The notes under the pieces were generated by a model. That model saw only the letters and a program-made list of their open reading frames with translations, did no database searches and had not been told where the DNA came from. DNA of 64,000 nt from the NCBI GenBank assembly GCA_021199795.1, contig JAJQHJ010000004.1, forward strand, positions 1-64,000, written 5' to 3'. Both the position numbers and the translations under genes were made by a program. This DNA is from Oscillospiraceae bacterium. GTDB taxonomy: Bacteria > Bacillota > Clostridia > Oscillospirales > Ruminococcaceae. Below are positions 52,133 to 59,944 of the stretch, piece after piece (position 1 is the stretch's first letter; every line of letters starts with the position of its first letter).

Positions 52133-53045
52133 GCCCCTCAGCCACTCCCATGACCAGTATTCCTGCCATAACAATAGCTATGGCTATATACTGCTTCGGG
52201 GTGAGTTTTTCTTTCAGGAAGATTCTTGAAAGAACGATGGAAACTATGCTGTATGCCGAAATGAGAGGTGCCGCAACTATGGCGTTGCCGCTCATGGCGT
52301 AGACGTAGAAATACTGTCCGGCAGTCTCGAAGATTGCTGCGGCAACCTTGTCTCCCTGCTTCGGGAGGACTATCTTCTCTTTCTTTATAACCAGGACATA
52401 GAAAAGAAGAATCAGTGCAACGAAGAGGAAAGTGAGCATATAGGAAATGTTCGCAACATCCTCAATGTTGTCTTCCGTGACGCTGACAAGCGGAGTGAGC
52501 TCGATGTCAAGATAGAACGCATCAAAGAATGTGCCCAAGGCATCCAGTACCGCATAGACAAGCGGGAAGATGAGTGCGACGAAGCCGTTCATATACTTCT
52601 TATCGACATCCTTGACCTCGCCGACCTCCTGTCTTTCAAGGATTCCGATGTAGACAACACCGACGGTGACTAAAATTACCGACACTGCCGACATGAGGTC
52701 TAAGCTCTGTCCCAGGAAAATGATGCAGAGTATCGTTACGACTGCTCCCGACGAATTCTCAACCGGCGAGCATATGGAAAGCTCTAAGTACCTAAGTCCC
52801 GCATATCCGACGACCATCGAGATTATGTACATGAGCGAGGTCGGCAGATAGTAGATAAGGTTCAGCGGATTGTAGTCAAACCCGCAGGAAATCAGCATTG
52901 CTATTGCCTGGATGCCCATGATAATACCGACTGCAATGGCTGTAAGATAGTGACTGTATTTTTCCGATTCGTCCGCACCTTTCTTATAGAACAGGTCGGC
53001 GGCACCCCAGAGAAACGTCGTCAACAGCGTGAATAAAAACCACAT
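52122..53045 (-). CDS. EamA/DMT-family transporter
   Basis: A 307-residue inner-membrane protein with ten predicted helices in two homologous halves, the plan of drug/metabolite exporters. Typical segments are WGAADLFYKKGADESEKYSHY near the start, PVENSSGAVVTILCIIFLGQ in the first half and APLISAYSIVSIVLSRIFLKEKLTPKQY near the end. The substrate is unknown. The ATG at 53045 has GGGAG eight bases upstream; an upstream TTG is rejected. A strong promoter and a perfect palindrome precede it, implying regulation by an effector. Confidence 0.88.
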   Translation of the reverse strand: MWFLFTLLTTFLWGAADLFYKKGADESEKYSHYLTAIAVGIIMGIQAIAMLISCGFDYNPLNLIYYLPTSLMYIISMVVGYAGLRYLELSICSPVENSSGAVVTILCIIFLGQSLDLMSAVSVILVTVGVVYIGILERQEVGEVKDVDKKYMNGFVALIFPLVYAVLDALGTFFDAFYLDIELTPLVSVTEDNIEDVANISYMLTFLFVALILLFYVLVIKKEKIVLPKQGDKVAAAIFETAGQYFYVYAMSGNAIVAAPLISAYSIVSIVLSRIFLKEKLTPKQYIAIAIVMAGILVMGVAEGLSE

Positions 53046-53080
53046 ATAATAATCTCCCAACTAATAATAGTTTTCAAAAA

Positions 53081-53132
53081 CGTGCAAGTTTGCACGATTT
53101 GAAAGTATATCATAGTTGGGGGTTGTTGTCAA
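53081..53132 (-). promoter_or_regulatory. Promoter and palindromic operator of the EamA gene
   Basis: Minus strand: TTGACA (53132-53127), 17 nt, TATACT (53109-53104), followed seven bases later by the perfect palindrome CGTGCAA-AC-TTGCACG (53096-53081). The palindrome would cover the transcription start, as repressor sites do. The regulator is unknown. The -35 box overlaps the original stop codon of ppk. Confidence 0.75.
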
Positions 53133-53325
53133 GAGCTGAATTTGCCTTTAATTTTTGCCCACAATCCACCCTTATGCTTGATTTCTTCTGCAAGCTGGAT
53201 TTCCTCCTGCTGGAATATCTCCTGGCAGCTTCGGGGGCTGGAATTGTCCTTGATCCGGTGATATGTCCCGTCCGGAGCCATCACACGGGCTTTTACGTTG
53301 TCAAGCTGGAGCTCGTCGATGATGT
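53129..53325 (-). pseudogene. ppk: Out-of-frame 3' end of ppk
   Basis: In the next frame the sequence continues as a good PPK1 C-terminus: ATC ATC GAC GAG at 53323 gives IIDELQLDNVKARVMAPDG, running to GGLWAKIKGKFSS and a TGA at 53131-53129. One base is missing near 53321-53331 compared with an intact gene. It is listed separately because the present reading frame of ppk does not include it. Confidence 0.8.
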
Positions 53326-55242
53326 GAGGAGGCGTTTTCTTGTCTCCTTGTCGGTGACCGGGCAGGCGACCTCCACACGGCGTTCTGTGTTTCTCGTCAT
53401 AAAATCAGCCGAGGCTATATAAAGGCTTGCGTCGTTCCCACGCCCGAAGCAATAGATTCTTGAGTGCTCAAGGTATCTTCCGACAATCGAGAAGACCTTG
53501 ATATTCTCCGTCAAGCCCTCAATTCCGGGCAGTAAGCAGCAGATTCCACGGATATTCATGACAATCTCGACTCCCGACTGTGACGCCTCCGCCAGTTTGT
53601 CGATAATCTCGCGGTCGGTGAGGGAATTTAATTTCAGGAAGATATAGCCGTCCGACTTCTTCTTTATCTCGTCGTCTATAAGCTCGATGACACGCTCTTT
53701 GAGGCTGAATGGCGAAACCAAAAGGTGCTGATACTTGCCGTCAAGGTTCGCAGTCGCCATGTTCTGGAAGAGCAAAGCCGCATCCTCGCCTATTTCCTGG
53801 TTGGTAGTCATAAGTGAAAGGTCGGTATACTGCTTCGCGGTCTTTTCGTTGTAGTTTCCTGTGCCAATCTGGGTGATGTATCTGACATTTCCGCCTCCGC
53901 GGCGGCTATGCTCACGCTTCGTGATGAGGCATATCTTCGAGTGAACCTTGATTCCCTCGAAGCCATAGAGGATAGTGCACCCTGCCTCCTCAAGCCGCTC
54001 CGCCCAATAGATGTTGTTCTGCTCATCAAACCTGGCTCTTAATTCCATCAGGACTACAACATGCTTGCCGTTCTCAGCCGCGGCGCAGAGGTATTCAACC
54101 AGCCTTGCCCCTGCCGCAAGTCTGTAGATAGTGATTTTGATAGATAATACGCTCGGGTCGACCGAAGCCTCCGCAATCATTCTAAGGAACGGCTCCATCG
54201 ATTCATAGGGATAGAACATTAAGACGTCCCGCTTTTCTATCTGCGGGATGATCTTCTCGTTTTTACTCAAGTACGGCGTGAAGTGCGGCTTGTAGACCGG
54301 GTCGCACAAAGTCGCAACGCTCTCTTTCGGGAGTAAATCGCTGAGAGAAAACAGATAGTCGAGGTGAATCGGGTATTTCATGGTGAAGACCTGCTCGCGG
54401 CTTAGGGAAAGGGTCTTGCAGAGTGTCATGATGAGCTTTTCGCTTAAGACACCCTCGATTTCAAGCCGGACTGGTGCCAGGCGACGGCGTTTTTTGACTA
54501 TCTTCTGCATGAGACGCCGGAAGTCGGTCTCGACATCGTAAGCCTCATCCTCGGGAGAAATATCGGCGTTGCGGGTGACGGAAATGATAGCTTTTTCGGC
54601 AATTTCGTACTCCGTGAATATCGACCCGGCGAGCTCCAGAAGTATGTCCTCTGTCAGAATGTAGTGCACTCCACGCTCCTCAAGCCTTAAGAACTTTGGA
54701 AGCTCATTCGGTACAGGAAGAATCCCTATAAGCTCCTGACCGTCCCGCTTGAGGGACATGATAATATTAAGCCCCTTGTTCGGCAGATGCGGAAACGGAT
54801 TGTGCATGTCAACAATCTGCGGCGAGAGAATCGGTCTGACCTCGTCCTCAAACCATACCGTTACCTGCTTTTTCGCCTTTTCGCTTAAGTCAGCGTAGGA
54901 AAACCTGCATATATTACATGCCCGGCAAAGCGATTCAAGCTCCGCCATCACTTTGTCACGCTTTTTATAAAGCGGAATCAAAGCCTTGAAAATAGCCGAA
55001 AGCTGCTCCGAGGGCGTTTTGCCCGTCTTGTTGTCGATGTGTTCCTCTTTTAAGAGGCTCATGTCGTGAAGCGACCCGACACGAACCATGAAGAATTCGT
55101 CCAGGTTCGACGTGAAAATAGCCGCAAACTTGAGCCGCTCCATCAGCGGCACGCTCTCGTCCTTAGCTTCCTCTAAAACTCTTTCGTTGAACCGAAGCCA
55201 GGAAAGCTCTCTGTCCTGGGTGTAACGCAAATCTTTATCCAT
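53293..55242 (-). CDS. ppk: Polyphosphate kinase, frameshifted near the C-terminus
   Basis: PPK1 makes inorganic polyphosphate from ATP. The frame gives 649 residues: N domain (DLRYTQDRELSWLRFNERVLEEA), head domain, and the two phospholipase D-like catalytic domains with KVHSKICLI and YLEHSRIYCFGRG (the autophosphorylated-type histidines). RNTERRVEVACPVTD then appears. After KRLLT the frame runs into SSTSSSLTT and stops, while the normal continuation lies in another frame. The ATG at 55242 follows the ppx stop as TGA-A-ATG. About 65 C-terminal residues are lost; activity may be reduced or the shift may be a sequencing artefact. Confidence 0.9.
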   Translation of the reverse strand: MDKDLRYTQDRELSWLRFNERVLEEAKDESVPLMERLKFAAIFTSNLDEFFMVRVGSLHDMSLLKEEHIDNKTGKTPSEQLSAIFKALIPLYKKRDKVMAELESLCRACNICRFSYADLSEKAKKQVTVWFEDEVRPILSPQIVDMHNPFPHLPNKGLNIIMSLKRDGQELIGILPVPNELPKFLRLEERGVHYILTEDILLELAGSIFTEYEIAEKAIISVTRNADISPEDEAYDVETDFRRLMQKIVKKRRRLAPVRLEIEGVLSEKLIMTLCKTLSLSREQVFTMKYPIHLDYLFSLSDLLPKESVATLCDPVYKPHFTPYLSKNEKIIPQIEKRDVLMFYPYESMEPFLRMIAEASVDPSVLSIKITIYRLAAGARLVEYLCAAAENGKHVVVLMELRARFDEQNNIYWAERLEEAGCTILYGFEGIKVHSKICLITKREHSRRGGGNVRYITQIGTGNYNEKTAKQYTDLSLMTTNQEIGEDAALLFQNMATANLDGKYQHLLVSPFSLKERVIELIDDEIKKKSDGYIFLKLNSLTDREIIDKLAEASQSGVEIVMNIRGICCLLPGIEGLTENIKVFSIVGRYLEHSRIYCFGRGNDASLYIASADFMTRNTERRVEVACPVTDKETRKRLLTSSTSSSLTT

Positions 55243-55243
55243 T

Positions 55244-56164
55244 TCAAATCCCTTTCCCAATCACATTCTTGATAAGATAGCCCTCTCTAACTCCGCACAT
55301 GCTTACAGTAATCTCCTCGGCGTTCAGGGCTTTCGAGATAGTCTCAAGAACTATGAGTCCCGGGATGATTGTATGGATTCTGTCGGGAACAATCTTTAAG
55401 AGCTCGTGGACATTGTCGCTGTCCGGCTTTTTGATTCGCTTCAGGAGTATTTTCAGCTCTTCCACAGAGATTATGTTATAGTCATCCGACCGGCAGAAGA
55501 AGTGGTTTGCGACCTGTGAAGCCGCCCGGATTGTTCCTCCGACTCCGCAGATATGTGCGGCTGGGCTGAGGTCGACGTTTGCCCTCTCAAGCTGCTCCTC
55601 CACCGCCTTGTGAATCTTCTTCCGCTCCTCCTCGGTTGGGTAGAAGCCGTTAACATAGCGGTTGAAGAGGTTCAGAGACCCTATTGGCAAGCTGTAGGTC
55701 GAGAGAACCCGTCCGTCCTCGTTCTCGAGGACGTTCTCGTATCTTAAAATTTCGGTCGAGCCTCCGCCAAGGTCAATCATAACGCCCTTTTTGTGGGTGA
55801 TGCCAAGAGTAGCACCGGTGAAGCTGAGGACTGCCTCTTCCTCACCGGAAATGACGTCCACAGAAATTCCCGTCTCCTCAAGTATACTCGAAACAGCTTC
55901 CTCAGTATTCGAGATATTCCGAAGCGGTGCGGTCGCAAAGACGTGCATGTCCTTGATTTCAAGGTTGTCAAGAAGCCTCTTATATTCAACCAAGGTCTTG
56001 CAGATAATTCTTATCCCCTCGGCAGGAAGCCGCCCGGATTTAATGTAGCTCGCAACTCCAGCCATGGTTTTTCTATGCATGAGAAGCCTGTTCTCCCCAT
56101 CCTCGCACTTATAAACCGACAACCGTATAGTGTTAGACCCAATATCAACAATTCCGCAAATCAT
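55244..56164 (-). CDS. ppx: Exopolyphosphatase, Ppx/GppA family
   Basis: Ppx/GppA enzymes degrade polyphosphate or pppGpp. The 306-residue protein is the short form made of the two actin-like domains only. It has VDIGSNTIRLSVY (phosphate loop 1), ATAPLRN, DLGGGSTEI (phosphate loop 2) and GVGGTIRAA. It lacks the C-terminal HD-type domains of longer versions. It is translationally linked to ppk, so synthesis and breakdown of polyphosphate are controlled together. Confidence 0.93.
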   Translation of the reverse strand: MICGIVDIGSNTIRLSVYKCEDGENRLLMHRKTMAGVASYIKSGRLPAEGIRIICKTLVEYKRLLDNLEIKDMHVFATAPLRNISNTEEAVSSILEETGISVDVISGEEEAVLSFTGATLGITHKKGVMIDLGGGSTEILRYENVLENEDGRVLSTYSLPIGSLNLFNRYVNGFYPTEEERKKIHKAVEEQLERANVDLSPAAHICGVGGTIRAASQVANHFFCRSDDYNIISVEELKILLKRIKKPDSDNVHELLKIVPDRIHTIIPGLIVLETISKALNAEEITVSMCGVREGYLIKNVIGKGI

Positions 56165-56544
56165 CGTAATCCCCCAATATTATTAATCATATACGGCTAT
56201 TATTATACGCAAGTTCATGTTAAGTTTGATACCTCGGGGAAGTTAAATTTGGGTAAACCCCAGATGAATATTACCCTTTGTATACCATCATTCACGAAAA
56301 TAAAGAATGTTGAAAACTCTGTGAGTTTGTTGAAAAGAAAAGCCCGGAAAAGCTAGGTTCTCAACATTTTCAACAGAGTTTTCAACAAAAATTCAGCGAA
56401 TACCGATTGTAAATCAAAAAATATGGGACAATTTATCGCAAAAGCACGAATATTATTCGGAGAAGATTTGGGATTTTGAGGGGCGAAATTTTGGAGGATC
56501 AGACAAAAAAGACCCGGACTCGTATGTATGAGCCCGGGCTGTAT
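56165..56544. other. Noncoding region with TTTTCAACA boxes
   Basis: No gene is visible in these 380 nt. The centre holds four exact TTTTCAACA nonamers, two in each orientation (56308-56316 and 56328-56336 as the reverse complement; 56367-56375 and 56379-56387 forward). A fifth one-mismatch copy lies at 56358. A perfect 15-bp inverted repeat, TGTTGAAAACTCTGT / ACAGAGTTTTCAACA, runs between 56308 and 56387. AT-rich sequence follows at 56400-56470, and the terminator of the ATPase gene closes the region. Confidence 0.7.
56504..56538 (-). terminator. Terminator of the second DUF4143 ATPase
   Basis: Minus strand: GCCCGGGCTC / GAGTCCGGG-type stem with one mismatch and loop ATACATAC, followed by TCTTTTTTG, just after the stop codon at 56545. 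Confidence 0.78.
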
Positions 56545-57897
56545 CTATTCAATTATCAGATTCTTTTCGCCCGTCCCCGTTCCCAGGAACATCACGAAAT
56601 ATACAGGCAGATAGATTATTTTTCCGACTCGCCTGATTTCCCGCTCATTTGAAAGAACATATGCCTTTTTTACATGGTAGTCTTCATTCGAGACGAAAGT
56701 GCTTAAGGCACTGTGAGTGGTGTAATCCTTGCCTGACTTAACCTCAATCGGAACGGCAGAAAGGCTCTCATAGTCATCGATAAGATAATCAACCTCACCT
56801 TTGACGCGGTTGTCATAGTAATATAGCTTATGTCCGTGAGCGGCAAGCTCGCTCGCAACAACGGTCTCGTAAACAGAGCCCAGGTTTACCGACGGCATTT
56901 CATCCATAATGGCGCGCATATTGTTTCCATATAGAATTCCGGAAAGAATTCCAACATCGTTCAGATAGAGCTTCAAAAGATTCTTGCCCTGAGACTGCGA
57001 CAGAGGAAACTGAGGATTTGAGATAGCCTGAACATTCAGAGCGATTCCTGCACTGATGAGATATTCAAACTCGTCCTGATAGTCCCCAAAAGTCTTTCCC
57101 TTTTTGCCCTCAATACTCTGCGCAACTACCCGCTTCTTCTTGTTTTCCATGTTTGATGGAATCAGATCATAGACCCGTCGGATTTTAAGCTTATTGTCAG
57201 AATCGTATTTAGAGGCATCCGCTGCGTAGTAATCATGAATTTCTGTCTGAATCTCCCTGACTTTCTGAATATTTTTGCTTTCCAGAAATGCATTGACCGC
57301 ATCAGGAAGTCCACCAACCAGAAGATACTTTCTGAATAAGTCCATCATTTTTTCGTGCATACTTTCATCAAGGGATTCTTCTCTTTGAAATTTGTCCAAA
57401 AGAACAGAGACCGCCACTTTATTCATGCCATTGGCATACAAAAACTCCTCAAAGTCGAGTGGGTACATCCGCACTTTCCGGATACTTCCCATCGGAATAG
57501 AGGTTGTTTGTGACAGCGTAACCCCCAGAAGAGAACCGCTTGCAATAAATGTGTACTTTCCATCCTGAGATAAAAACTTGAGTAATGTCAGAAGCTGAGG
57601 ATAAGCCTGAATCTCGTCTATGAAGATAAGCGTATCTGATTTCTTTTGCATCCTGTCACCGGCAATCATGCTGAGCCTGAGATAAAAATCATCAACCGTC
57701 CTCGTCTCACTAAAAAGCCTCTCCCCAAGAGAATCCTCAACCATATTAATCTCAATGAAGTTCTTAAACATCCGCTGCCCCACATGCCGGATAATATAGG
57801 TTTTCCCGACCTGCCTGGCACCGTCAATAAGAAGAATCTTTTCAGAGCCCCCGCATAAGTGCTTTTCAATCACGTCTTCAATTTTACGATATAGCAT
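56545..57897 (-). CDS. AAA-type ATPase with DUF4143/PD-(D/E)XK-like domain
   Basis: A 450-residue P-loop ATPase. Walker A is DGARQVGKTYI (about 25-35), Walker B is LIFIDEIQAYPQLL, and the arginine or sensor part includes FIASGSLLGV. The C-terminal domain has GEVDYLIDDY and VPIEVKSGKDY, the D-ExK pattern of a nuclease-like fold. Function is unknown; members are numerous and variable in gut anaerobes. It shares its family but little sequence with the gene at 26691. GGGAGG precedes the ATG. Its promoter is embedded in four 33-bp-spaced repeats, and its 3' flank carries TTTTCAACA boxes. Confidence 0.9.
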   Translation of the reverse strand: MLYRKIEDVIEKHLCGGSEKILLIDGARQVGKTYIIRHVGQRMFKNFIEINMVEDSLGERLFSETRTVDDFYLRLSMIAGDRMQKKSDTLIFIDEIQAYPQLLTLLKFLSQDGKYTFIASGSLLGVTLSQTTSIPMGSIRKVRMYPLDFEEFLYANGMNKVAVSVLLDKFQREESLDESMHEKMMDLFRKYLLVGGLPDAVNAFLESKNIQKVREIQTEIHDYYAADASKYDSDNKLKIRRVYDLIPSNMENKKKRVVAQSIEGKKGKTFGDYQDEFEYLISAGIALNVQAISNPQFPLSQSQGKNLLKLYLNDVGILSGILYGNNMRAIMDEMPSVNLGSVYETVVASELAAHGHKLYYYDNRVKGEVDYLIDDYESLSAVPIEVKSGKDYTTHSALSTFVSNEDYHVKKAYVLSNEREIRRVGKIIYLPVYFVMFLGTGTGEKNLIIE

Positions 57898-57920
57898 AAA
57901 TCCGCCTCCCTAAGTTCAAA

Positions 57921-58034
57921 AATGACTTTTCAATAGTATTATACCCCATTTTAAATGACTTTTCAATACTTTCAGAAGCGATTTTTGCCTACTTTTCAAT
58001 ATATTTTTGCTTAGAAAATCATGACTTTTCAAAG
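57921..58034 (-). promoter_or_regulatory. Four 33-bp-spaced repeats and promoter of the second ATPase
   Basis: TTGAAAAGTCA units (minus strand) begin on plus at 57923, 57956, 57989 and 58022, exactly 33 bp apart, one with two mismatches. The second supplies the -35 box TTGAAA (57966-57961), 17 nt before TATAAT (57943-57938). The first lies between the -10 box and the ATG. The array looks like a cooperative operator. Confidence 0.75.
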
Positions 58035-58061
58035 TTTCCGGGTTTGTATAGTTTTTACAAA

Positions 58062-58095
58062 GAAAAAAGCCCCCGCTCATCACGGGGACTTTTTT
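58062..58095 (-). terminator. Terminator of the 90-residue protein gene
   Basis: Minus strand: GTCCCCG / GCGGGGGC stem with loop TGATGA, followed by TTTTTTC, eight nt after the stop codon. Confidence 0.82.
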
Positions 58096-58102
58096 AGCTT
58101 TC

Positions 58103-58375
58103 TTACCTCGTCGCCAGCCAATCATGTGCGAGGTCGACTGCCTCGAAGAGGGATTTCTTCTCGGTCGTCTTTGTGATGCGCTCCATGACGGGGACGTTTT
58201 CGTCGGTCAGCATTCTATAGACCCTGACCTTTGTCGCGACATCAACGTCGCCACGCTTCTCGGAAGAAGCTATCTGCATGTAGACAACCTCTTTGTCTCC
58301 CATGCTGCCATAGTACAGCTCATTGCCCTTTCTGACAAGAGGCATACCCTTGTATTCAAAGAATTGTTCTGCCAT
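58103..58375 (-). CDS. Small uncharacterised protein
   Basis: A 90-residue soluble protein beginning MAEQFFEYKGMPLVRKGN and ending DLAHDWLATR, with a beta-rich middle (YYGSMGDKEVVYMQIASSEK) and a C-terminal helix. It looks conserved and compact but I do not recognise the family. The ATG at 58375 follows AAGGA by eight bases; the frame extends 16 codons further, into hairpin sequence, and is not used. It has its own terminator. Two hairpins separate it from the Gld-type operon upstream. Confidence 0.7.
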   Translation of the reverse strand: MAEQFFEYKGMPLVRKGNELYYGSMGDKEVVYMQIASSEKRGDVDVATKVRVYRMLTDENVPVMERITKTTEKKSLFEAVDLAHDWLATR

Positions 58376-58404
58376 TATTCTCATCCTTCCTGAATTATTC
58401 GGGG

Positions 58405-58451
58405 TGGAAGTTTGGCATACCAAACTTCCTAAGTTCGCCTCCGGCGAACTT
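58405..58451. repeat. Two tight hairpins after the DUF4340 gene
   Basis: GGAAGTTTGG-CATA-CCAAACTTCC (58405-58428) and TAAGTTCGCC-TCC-GGCGAACTTA (58429-58451) are adjacent, perfect 10-bp stems with 3-4 nt loops. They start two bases after the stop codon of the gene at 58454. Confidence 0.8.
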
Positions 58452-58453
58452 AT

Positions 58454-59944
58454 TCACCAAGCCATGAGTATATCATCGCTAGTTCCGCCATTTATAAACG
58501 TCTCAAGGTTCGTTTGCAAAGTCTGGATATAGCTTATCGGCTGGCTGAATGAGGTGGTGCCGTTCATCTTTATCGTGACACGGTTGTTGCCGTCGTCGTA
58601 GAATTCGAGAACGTCTCCTCCGGTCTCGGTTATAATCTCCATCTTGCAGACAAGCTCAGCGTCTTCATCCGGATCTTCAAGACAGAGGTCGTCGATAGGA
58701 CACTTCAAAATGAACTGGTAGAGCACCTTGAACGTGTCGATGTCAACAAACTCGTTATTGTAGGTTGCAACCAGATAGTCCTCATCCTCATCGGCGGTGA
58801 CGTCGAAGTAGTAGTCGGTGGTCTCGCCATCCTCATAGAACTCGATGTTGATATAGTCGACCCTGTAGATGTAGTTAGAGGTCATCAGGCTCGACAGGAT
58901 GTCAACCGGCATGAACGTTGTCCACGGGAGGTCGTCAACAGCGAATGTGTAAACACAGTCGATTCCCTCATAGTAGCCGTAGTAGTAAGCCGGCTCGCTG
59001 GTGTCGTTGCCTGAGTCATCAGTGACATATGATGCGACGTTTCCGATGATGAGGGAGTAGGTCTGGAGCTCAGCCTCGATGTAGACTGTGCAGTAGGGAT
59101 CACTGAGTCCGTAGTAGTCCATATCCTCCTCGGTCGGGAACGGGCAGATAGCGTCGGCCGCCGTCAGTCCCCAGAGACCGTAGATAACGTCGTTTGAGTT
59201 GGTGATATCAAGATATGCATAAACCGGAGAGGTCATGACCTGGGATGAAGCCATCGAGACTTCGTCAGTCGCATAGTTCTTGGTGTCGTCCTCAAAAGTG
59301 ATGTCGTAGTCTAAGTCCTTTCTCGTTACTGTCATGTAGTCGATAGTCGGAGAGGTGCTCGTGGATGTAAGTTCGCTCAGGATTATAAGGCTTATGAAAT
59401 CCTCTTTTGCATAGTAGAAATATCTTGAGGAGTTTGCGAGAACTGTGTAGACGTCGTTTGAGTCGCCCAGTCTTACATAAACGGTAGAGCTTGTCGAGTC
59501 AGCCGAGTCGATTCCGTAGTAGACGGTATAAACGGTTCCATCTGTAAGTGTGACCGTTACTTTTGCGGTCGGGTCGTCTTCCGAAAGACCATACTTTTCA
59601 AGGTTTTCTGCATTCTCTTCAACCAAGGACTGAGCGGTGATGGATGAAATGCAGTTTCCAGCCGCCGCCAATGTGGTGGAATTCTGATTGAGTCCCTCAA
59701 GCTCGTCGATTGTGAACGTTCCGTCGTCCTGAGTGACAGTGTACTCGCCGTACTCGTTTGAAATGACCATTGTAGCTATGTCGTCGCGGCTTCCGCTGTA
59801 GACATAGGTAGTTGTGTCAACGGTTTCGTCATCGGAAGAGGAAACAGTGACGTCAACCTGTGTCAGAAGAAGTATTCCCAGAACAACCAGCAGGCTGAGG
59901 ACAAAAACAGCAACGATTATAAGGCTTCTTTTCTTGGATGTCAT
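58454..59944 (-). CDS. DUF4340-domain membrane-anchored protein
   Basis: A 496-residue protein with an N-terminal membrane helix (about 8-27) and a large extracellular part rich in Asp, Thr and Tyr. The tail contains repeated beta segments typical of DUF4340, a family found beside Gld-type ABC exporters. It overlaps the preceding GldG-like gene by one base, so it belongs to that system and may be an extracellular accessory or substrate-handling subunit. The start and spacing are unambiguous. Two hairpin repeats follow its stop. Confidence 0.85.
   Translation of the reverse strand: MTSKKRSLIIVAVFVLSLLVVLGILLLTQVDVTVSSSDDETVDTTTYVYSGSRDDIATMVISNEYGEYTVTQDDGTFTIDELEGLNQNSTTLAAAGNCISSITAQSLVEENAENLEKYGLSEDDPTAKVTVTLTDGTVYTVYYGIDSADSTSSTVYVRLGDSNDVYTVLANSSRYFYYAKEDFISLIILSELTSTSTSPTIDYMTVTRKDLDYDITFEDDTKNYATDEVSMASSQVMTSPVYAYLDITNSNDVIYGLWGLTAADAICPFPTEEDMDYYGLSDPYCTVYIEAELQTYSLIIGNVASYVTDDSGNDTSEPAYYYGYYEGIDCVYTFAVDDLPWTTFMPVDILSSLMTSNYIYRVDYINIEFYEDGETTDYYFDVTADEDEDYLVATYNNEFVDIDTFKVLYQFILKCPIDDLCLEDPDEDAELVCKMEIITETGGDVLEFYDDGNNRVTIKMNGTTSFSQPISYIQTLQTNLETFINGGTSDDILMAW

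Noticed and set aside
57921-58034. 33-bp-spaced repeats as a CRISPR array
   Set aside because: Only about 11-13 bp are repeated, one unit is imperfect, there are no cas genes, and the units overlap a promoter.
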